Source of the DNA: Diphasiastrum complanatum
Taxonomy: Eukaryota > Streptophyta > Lycopodiopsida > Lycopodiales > Lycopodiaceae
Length of the DNA stretch: 64,000 bases
NCBI GenBank assembly: GCA_029204225.1
Contig: CM055103.1
Coordinates: 27,394,293-27,458,292 of the forward strand
Direction of reading: 5' to 3'
The first letter of the stretch is position 1, and each line of letters begins with the position of its first letter. A program made the position numbers and the translations under genes. A model generated the notes under the pieces. It was given only the letters and a program-made list of their open reading frames with translations, was not told where the DNA came from and searched no databases. Below, in pieces: positions 57,379 through 64,000 of the stretch.

Positions 57379-60300
57379 ATGGAACGCGCGCTGGCACAAG
57401 GGCTAGTTGCATCTGCAAGGGATACAGATCTTGAATTTGGGATTCTTGATAGTAGAAGCCGGAGCACAAAAAGAGCTGTCACACGGGTACATTTTGTACA
57501 GCCCAAAGTAGAGGATGAATTTGCAACAAGAAAAGGGTTTCTGACCCACAGCGTAGGTCAGAACAACGGTGCCTTCATTCCAGGTTTTCCTCACTTTCCG
57601 CTTTGAAGCTTCAATTCAAACCTTCACTTCTTTCCTATCCGGTTAGGACTATATTCTTGCTTTAGTTCAAAATAATGGTGTTTGCATTCCAGGGTTTTCT
57701 CACATTCCACTCTGAACCCTAACTTGAAACCTTCACTTTTTCTCTATCCAGCTACGAATCCAAGCTTTTTTCAGGTTTTGGCATACAATCACTACAAATT
57801 GAACACTTGACAGGCTGTTCAAATTTAGGTTTTATATAGACAAACCTCATGCACCATTTGCTTATTGGACCAAATGAGGCCTTTTGCCTCCATGCGGCAT
57901 GTGCACCGCTGCACCTTAAAAAAACTGTGCAATACTAACATTTTGGCTCTTTGAATCAGCTAAGAAGTGATTTTGATTCTCAGTATTATTGAAGCATTCA
58001 GGAATTTGCAAACCCTATTTCTGACACTTTCAGCAACTTTCCATGCCATTCGATCTAAAGCTTGCATTTAGGGCTTTTGGATATCTGTCCTTCAACCCTT
58101 TAGAGCTTCAAGGAGTACAAATGAATGTTAGATTAAAAGTTTTCAAATAGTTAGTGAGCTCCCTTGGTTTTTGGCAGGCCAGAGGAGAAACTCAGAGCAG
58201 CTCTGGTTGAAATTCTTCTCGGATCCTTCGTTGTGGTGGGATCATAGATTTTACAAGGTGAAGCTTTACAGAAATCCCTATATAACTTATTGAGAATGTC
58301 TGGTCCATCAGAGTGGAGGTTCCTGATGAGTGAACTGGTTGTGGACTTTGTTTAAACTAGACAAACACAAAATACCCAGATTTCAAACACAAGAACACAG
58401 AGGAAGCTCTATGGATTAAGGCCAAGTCGACTCCTCAATGGGTGAATATGAAACTGGCTGCAATACCACCAGGAACAGTGGAGCAAAGTATCTATTGTTG
58501 CAATGTAGCAATTACAAGATACTTGCAAGATGGGGAAAGTGTAAAGGCACTGCAACTCTTCCAACAACTACGAACACAAGCTGCGAAACCAGATAGATTC
58601 ACTTTTGTAGGTGTACTAAAGGCATGCTCAGTATTGATGACGCCAGAAGAGGGAAGGTGTGTTCATGCACAAGCAATTCTTAGTGAGTGCAAGGATGACA
58701 TCTTTGTGGGGAGTTCCTTGGTCGACATGTATTCGAAGTGCAGGAGCATCGAAGATGCTGCCAGAGTTTTCGCCAATGTGCCGACACATGATGTGGTATC
58801 TTGGAATGCAATGATTTTGGGGTATGTCAAGTGTGGACAGGCTGAAAAAGCATTGTATCTTTTTGGTCAAATGACTAGGGAATTTGTGCAACCAGACATG
58901 GTGACCTTTGTAGGAGTTATAAATGCATGTGCAAGTGTGGCATCCCTGGAAGAGGGCAAACGTGTCCATTTAGAAGTAAATCAAAATGGATATGCATCAG
59001 ATGTTGCTGTGGGAAATGGGCTAATTGACATGTATGCAAAGTGTGGGAGCATAATGCTTGCTAGAAAAGTATTTGAGAAAATGCACATGCGTGATGTGGT
59101 TTCTTGGAATACTATGATTGGTGGCTATGTCAAGCTTGGGCAGGGGGAGAAGGCATTGATTTTATATCAAGAGATGCAGCAAAAGCAGATACAGCCCAAC
59201 AGAGTTACTTTTGTTTCCATTCTTAATGCTTGTGCTAGCAAAGCAGAAATAAAAGAGGGGAGGTGTATCCATGCCCAAGTTATCCAGAATGGATTTGGAA
59301 CAGATGTCTCTGTCGCAAATTGCTTGATTGACATGTATTCCAAATGTGGGTGTATGAAGGATGCTCTCAAAGTTTTTGACAATATGCCGACACGTGATGT
59401 GGTTTCTTGGAGTGCCATCATTGGTGGATATGCCAAGTCTGGACAAGCTAAACAGGCATTAGAAGTTTTTAAGCAAATGAAAGAGGAATATATACAAGCA
59501 TCCAGAGTCACTTATGTTTGTGTCCTTAATGCGTGTGGTAGCTTAGCTTCTCTGGAAGAGGGCAGGCGTATCCATGCAGAGGCTATTCAAAGGGGATTTG
59601 AGCTAGATATTACCATTAGAAATTGCCTTATTGACATGTATTTGAAATGTGGGAGCATAGAGGATGCATATAGGGTATTTGAGAACATGTTGACACGCGA
59701 TGTGGTATCTTGGAGTTCCATCATCCTTGCTCACGTCCGGTGCAGGCAAGGGAGGGTAGCATTGAAGTTATTTAGGAAGATGCAAGAAGAAGATGTGCAA
59801 CCAGATAGGATCACTCTTGTAGCTGTCTTGAATGCATGTGCTAGTATAGCAGCCTTGAAAGAGGGCAGGCTTATTCACAAACTTATAACTCAAATGGGAT
59901 GTGAATCTGACATCTTTTTGTGTAATTGCTTGATTGATATGTATGCCAAATGTGGGAGCATAGAAGATGCTTATAAAGTATTCAATGACATGAAAGTACG
60001 GGATCTGGTTTCGTGGAATTCCATGATATTGGGATGTGTGAAATGTGGGCATGCGGAGAAAGCGTTGATGCTATTCTGGCAGATGCAGAGGGAAATGGTG
60101 CCTCAAAATAGCATTACCTTTGTGGGTGTCCTGAATGCTTGTGCTCGTGTAGCTGCACTCGAACAAGGAAAACGTGTACAAGCAGAAGTGACAAAAAGTG
60201 GACTTGACTCGAATGTGTTTGTGGCAGGTTGCTTAGTTGACATGTTTGCCAAATGTGGAAGCATAGAGGATGCTTCCAGAGTGTTCAAAAGCATGCCAAG

Positions 60301-61231
60301 TCATGATACTGTTTCTTGGAGTACAATGCTTGGTGGATATGCCATGCATGGCCTTGGCAAGGAAGCCCTACAACTTTTTGAACAAATTAGCCAAGAGGGT
60401 GCTGAAATAGACAACATTACTTTTGTTTGCCTGCTTTCAGCATGTAGCCGCGCAGACTTCAACAGTGAAGGCCACCATTACTTTGAAAGCTTGAGTCCGG
60501 TGTATGGTATATTATCGACAGTGGAGCACTATACCTGCATGGTCGATCTTCTTGGTCGTTCTGGTTACCTGAATGAGGCACAAGATCTCATCAACATAAT
60601 GCCCTATCAACCTGACATATTCGTTTGGATGGCCTTGTTAAGTGCTTGCAGGGTTCATGGCAATGTGCAATTAGCAGAAAGGGTTGCAAAGCAAGTCCTA
60701 CAAGTGGACCCTGAAAATGCATCTTGCTATGTTCTCCTAGCTAACATCTATAGTGCTGCTGGTAAGTGGGGTAGTGCAGTTAAGGTTCACCAAATGATGA
60801 ATGAAAGACTTGTGAATAAAAAACCAGGGAGGACCTGGATCGAAATAAATAACAAGGTACATACATTTGTTGTAGATGATCATGAGCATCCACAGATAGT
60901 AGAAATACGTGCAGAATTGAACAGATTGATAGGGCCAATGAAACAGGCAGGCTATGTACCAGATGTGAATTTTGTGCTGCATGATGTAGATGAAGAAGCA
61001 AAAGAATCATCCCTGCTCCACCATAGCGAGAAACTGGCCATTGCTTTTGGCCTCATTAACACAGCTCCGGGCACACAACTGCAGATATTGAAGAACTTGC
61101 GGGTGTGTGGTGATTGCCACCGCGCAATAAAGTTTATCTCTAAGATCACTGGTCGAGCAATGGTTGTAAGGGATTCCAATCGTTTTCATCACTTCAAAGA
61201 TGGTATCTGCTCATGTATGGACTATTGGTAA
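57379..61231 (+). CDS. PPR-DYW RNA-editing factor with N-terminal OSB-type PDF motif
   Basis: Organellar C-to-U editing factor by family. Exons: 57379-57583, 58178-58257, 58361-61231; GT-AG sites, phases close, 1051 residues. The 58361 exon is open upstream of its first ATG (58448). Residues 75-121 read LWLKFFSDPSLWWDHR, the splice junction, then YPDFKHKNTEEALW, which is the PDF motif of plant organellar ssDNA-binding OSB proteins. Six P-L-S triplets follow (VVSWN-type repeats, about 19-20 PPRs), then E/E+ with PGRTWIEI, then a complete DYW deaminase: HSE (E near 985), zinc ligands CGDCH (1011, 1014) and the C-terminal DYW. No clear transit peptide is visible in the first 68 residues, which are rather acidic; the N-terminal exon is the least certain part. 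A model starting at 58448 would give 927 residues and lose the PDF motif. Confidence 0.88.
57555..57760 (+). repeat. 109-bp tandem duplication covering an exon end and donor
   Basis: AACAACGGTGCCTTCATTCCAG|GTTTTC at 57562 recurs as AATAATGGTGTTTGCATTCCAGGGTTTTC at 57671, and both are followed by CTCAC-TTCC-CT and AAACCTTCACTT. The second copy lies in the intron, so it duplicates the end of the PPR gene's first coding exon and its splice donor. Confidence 0.75.
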
Positions 61232-62049
61232 TTCCAATTTCTAACCTCATAAGTTCATTCTCTTATTGACAACAAATACATTTTTTATTGGCTGCTGATG
61301 CTATTGATAGAAAGGGTTGCCGGATCCAGGTCGCTTTATCACAAATATGGCTACATCACAAACTAGCCATCCTCGACAATCAACATTCGTTAGGTCGGTA
61401 AGCTGGAATGTAGGCATCATACACAACAAAAAGAAATTAGTTTATAGCAAGAGAATACTAAATCCTTTCAAAATGTAGGGGAGGCACAACATATTTATCC
61501 TTAGCACACTACCACTAGACATTATTTATACTTGTAAATTTTTTGGCTCGTGCTTTCTTTACGCGGAGTTTGCAGGACCTAGACACTCGACTACAGATCG
61601 CAAACCTTGCAGCAGTCAATCAAACAAATACAGCACGACAATCAGAGATGGAAAAGAATTGGAAGCATTTGTATTTTGTTTGTTTTGAGTGAGACGTTCA
61701 GCGTCTCGCACATTGGCGGCATGACGCTCCTCTTACAAAACCGCTATGTTTTGCTCGTTGGCGGACTTTCATGCATAGCTATTCTTCTGCTTGTTACAGA
61801 TTTCAATACATTGATATTTCCATTTGCTTCACGCTTCTATATCTCTGTCTGCGTTGATCCTGTATATATGAATAATCAGACATGATCAATCCAAACTATA
61901 TTAATCACAAAAAATGCATTAAGCTAATTCTAACTGATTACGGTTGGCTGTCATTTTCTTCCGCCGCCTTGTGTCTTCATTTCCAAGCTTCATCTTGCGA
62001 AGGAGCGTGAAGCATGGACTGTCGTGCTTTTAAAAAATGGCGAGAATGT
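61232..62049 (-). mobile_element. 3' flank of the PPR gene, grading into a minus-strand Copia 3' region
   Basis: The first ~200 bases are presumably 3' UTR and flank. Beyond that the DNA is probably the 3' LTR of the minus-strand Copia relic at 62050; a purine-rich AAGGCGGCGGAAGAAAATGA (complement of about 61957-61976) could be its polypurine tract. LTR ends are not resolved. Confidence 0.35.
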
Positions 62050-62264
62050 CGAAGGTCAGCGGAAGGTCTGCTCATCTAATCCCATTGCTTTCCTGTGTTT
62101 TGTCAATAGTGGTTTGTCCAGCGGCTTTGTCAGCAAATCTGCAACTATGTTTTCAGATTTTATATATTCAACACTCAGCTCTCCCTTCGAGATCATGCCT
62201 CGAATGTGATGGTACTTCAAAGGTATGTGTTTGGTCTTCGAATGGAAGATTGGATTCTGGGATA
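62050..62264 (-). pseudogene. Copia RNase H C-terminus
   Basis: The minus strand reads NPIFHSKTKHIPLKYHHIRG and later NIVADLLTKPLDKP, the conserved end of Copia RNase H. It is open over this span but cut at 62264-62270 by the LTR of the + strand element, so RT and the rest of RNase H are missing from the window. Confidence 0.8.
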
Positions 62265-62270
62265 GATATA

Positions 62271-62741
62271 TCGTTAGAAATAAATGAGTATGCTGAAGTT
62301 AATCCATAGGTTACTTTGACCCAAAAGGTCGAGATTTGTGTAACCATGGGTATTTAGTTATTTAGGCCATCTTAAGTTTGTTTTAAATTCAGTTGGACCC
62401 AAATTGGTCATGTTTAGACTTGTGGGTTTTTAAGGGTCTAATTTTGTTTAGGGGCCCTATCTTGACTTTTGGGGGTGCCCTACATATTTAGTAAGTGGTT
62501 AACCTTAGGGTTTGGTGGCATGTGGCCACATCCAGGTAGAGTACTTAGATGCTCATTGTGTATTCCATTTTGACAGCTTGGCTAAGCATTGCTCTCCATT
62601 GCTCTTGTTGTTGTTGTTTTTTTCTCTCTCTCTTCTAGAGTTGGGCGCCCAGCCTCTTCTCTCTTGTTTTCTGTGGAAATTGATTGATGTGGAGATTGAT
62701 CGATAACTAGATCTTGGTGATTGGACTCTTGCTTTCCTACA
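62271..62741 (+). repeat. 5' LTR of a Copia element
   Basis: It ends CTTTCCTACA immediately before a perfect initiator tRNA-Met primer site (TGGTATCAGAGC, 62742-62753). The start is placed at TCGTTAGAAATAA, similar to the TGTTAGAAATAA start of many plant Copia LTRs; this end is less certain. It interrupts the minus-strand RNase H relic. Confidence 0.65.
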
Positions 62742-63432
62742 TGGTATCAGAGCTACCGGATCTGCAACAAGCTTGTTTGTTGGCGCCCTACCAAAAGAGG
62801 AGCTTCTCTGCTTTTTGTTGTTAAATTTCAGCATCTTGCTGATCTTTCCAAGTGGAGTTTGGATCAGCTTTTGTCTCTCTTTTCAGGTTGAAGGAGGGTG
62901 CCCAGCATAGATGTTGGAGGAATAATTTGTGGCACCCAAAAATCAAAATCTCAAATTTAATTTTTATGCAACCGGTTTTCAGCAAGTTTTGTTTGGAGGA
63001 CGGCGCCCAAAAATCTGCTATTGATTTTTAGTTATGGTGTCTCTTTATCTTGCTGTTTTTGTTTTCAGGTTTGCATTTGTGTAGGAGGGCGCTCAAAATT
63101 CAGCAAACCCTATTCAAGGTTAGGTCAACTTGTGGTTGGAAATTTGCAGATTCTCAGCAAGCAGTAGGGCGCTTTCAACAGCCCTATTGGAGTGTGTGTT
63201 GATCACACTATTTGGCTTCCTAATCAGGTTTCGGTGTAGGCTTCAATCGAAGCTAACGTAATTTTCAAGAAGCTGGTTTTTTTGGACAGCCATCTTTCCA
63301 TTATCTTTTGGGCACTTTGGTTGCAGATTGAAAGACATCTTGTGCTCCTACTTTCAGCTCTTTGTTTGCTGCAATTTTTTTGAGTAGATTTGGTTGTGGA
63401 AAAGCTCTCTTTCCTATCTACTACAAACTGAA
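62742..63432 (+). mobile_element. Copia primer site and leader
   Basis: The primer site is at 62742-62753. The leader contains a recurrent GG(C/T)GC(C/T)C word near 62782, 62898, 63001, 63087 and 63167, and once in the LTR (62643), at spacings that shrink from ~139 to ~80 bases. Its role is unknown. Confidence 0.65.
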
Positions 63433-64000
63433 ATGGCTAAAGAATTGGAAGCTATCGGTTCTTTGTTTAGTGAAGATCGGTCGGATGGCACAAACTACTC
63501 CTTGTGGAGTTACATGATGAAGAATCTTCTCATAGCGAAAGGGCTGTGGGATTTGGTCAATGGTGATGAGAAAAGGCCTCCGTCTTTGGCACCTCTTACA
63601 CTTCGTGGATCATCATCATCAATATCATCTTCTCCATCTTCGAAAGAACAAAAGAAGTGGGATAGAAGAGATGCACAAGCACATTCTATGGTTGCTCTTG
63701 CTGTGAAAAGATCTATCTTTTTCACATCTATCTTACCTCATATTAGATTTTGTAAGACATCTAAAAGTGTGTGGCCCACACTTTATACTATGTATAGAGT
63801 CAATAATCTAGCAAGAGTGGTTTATCTCAGAAATCAACTTTCTTTTTTGAAGATGCAAGAAGGGGATCAAGTAACCAATCACTTGACGAAGATCAAGGAT
63901 CTTTGTGAGGAGCTTCTCAATATTGATGAGATAATTGAGGATGCTCAATTTGTTTCCATTACTCTCAACTCATTAACTTCGTCTTATCTTCCATTTGTTT
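63433..64000 (+). CDS. Copia gag, intact to the window edge (partial)
   Basis: The ATG at 63433 opens a frame with no stop for 189 codons to the end of the window. It contains SDGTNYSLWSYMMKNLL and AKGLWDLVNGDEKRPP (gag N-terminal box), a Ser-rich insert, WDRRDAQAHSMVALAVKRSI, SKSVWPTLYTMYRV and LRNQLSFLKMQEGDQVTNHL, in the order of UBN2-type Copia gag. The zinc knuckle, protease and pol would lie beyond the window. With its LTR and primer site clean, this is the youngest-looking element here. Confidence 0.9.
   Translation, partial: MAKELEAIGSLFSEDRSDGTNYSLWSYMMKNLLIAKGLWDLVNGDEKRPPSLAPLTLRGSSSSISSSPSSKEQKKWDRRDAQAHSMVALAVKRSIFFTSILPHIRFCKTSKSVWPTLYTMYRVNNLARVVYLRNQLSFLKMQEGDQVTNHLTKIKDLCEELLNIDEIIEDAQFVSITLNSLTSSYLPFV

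Noticed and set aside
58628-60294. Several 63-114-codon minus ORFs in the PPR gene
   Set aside because: Antisense shadows of the repetitive PPR exon.
61607-61885. 92-codon ORF with hydrophobic segments, possible membrane protein
   Set aside because: Lies in probable LTR sequence of the minus-strand Copia relic and has no splice or promoter context.

Overview
The window looks like nuclear DNA of a seedless vascular plant, most likely a fern. This rests on three things: a plant-type vacuolar aspartic protease with a plant-specific insert, a long PLS-DYW pentatricopeptide gene written in the uniform repeat style common in fern genomes, and AT-rich intergenic DNA packed with nested, decayed retrotransposons. 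The species assignment is an inference.

Two apparently intact host genes are present, both on the + strand. At 13132-20875 is a 13-exon phytepsin/cardosin-type aspartic protease; all splice phases close and give a 508-residue product with both catalytic motifs and the saposin-like insert. At 57379-61231 is a DYW-type PPR RNA-editing factor. Its long exon is open upstream of the first ATG and joins in frame, through two short upstream exons, to a PDF motif like that of organellar single-stranded DNA-binding (OSB) proteins, giving a predicted 1051-residue fusion.

Nearly everything else is mobile DNA. From left to right: the 3' end of a Gypsy element (1-665); a Gypsy integrase relic (4.2-4.8 kb); a Copia pol with LTR and primer site (6.4-10.9 kb); a broken L1-like LINE (22.5-24.9 kb); a non-LTR element with a restriction-like endonuclease (24.9-28.4 kb); a Gypsy pol and long LTR (30.9-34.8 kb); an unrecognised gene tail (34.9-35.6 kb); a gag/LTR element carrying a 195-bp GA microsatellite (35.7-37.2 kb); a Copia gag-protease-integrase with LTR (40.6-43.7 kb); an unrecognised intron-containing relic gene (44.6-46.5 kb); an older coiled-coil element interrupted by LTRs (47.2-49.5 kb); a Copia LTR with leader (49.5-50.6 kb); a 136-bp CT microsatellite (53.0 kb); a hAT-like MITE with an 8-bp target duplication (56.2-56.4 kb); and the intact start of a Copia element running off the right edge (62.3-64.0 kb).

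The most informative large-scale structure is a pair of about 95% identical LTRs in opposite orientation at 130-665 and 46712-47236. Both are bordered by the same 5-bp target duplication when read in element orientation. The host sequence beyond one LTR continues, in the same reading frame, in the host sequence beyond the other. This indicates a single LTR insertion later split by an inversion of at least about 46 kb, with the protease gene inside the inverted segment.

Both intact genes also carry, in a 5' intron, a tandem duplication that includes the end of the preceding exon and its splice donor. All alignments were made by eye; no database or structure search was run.
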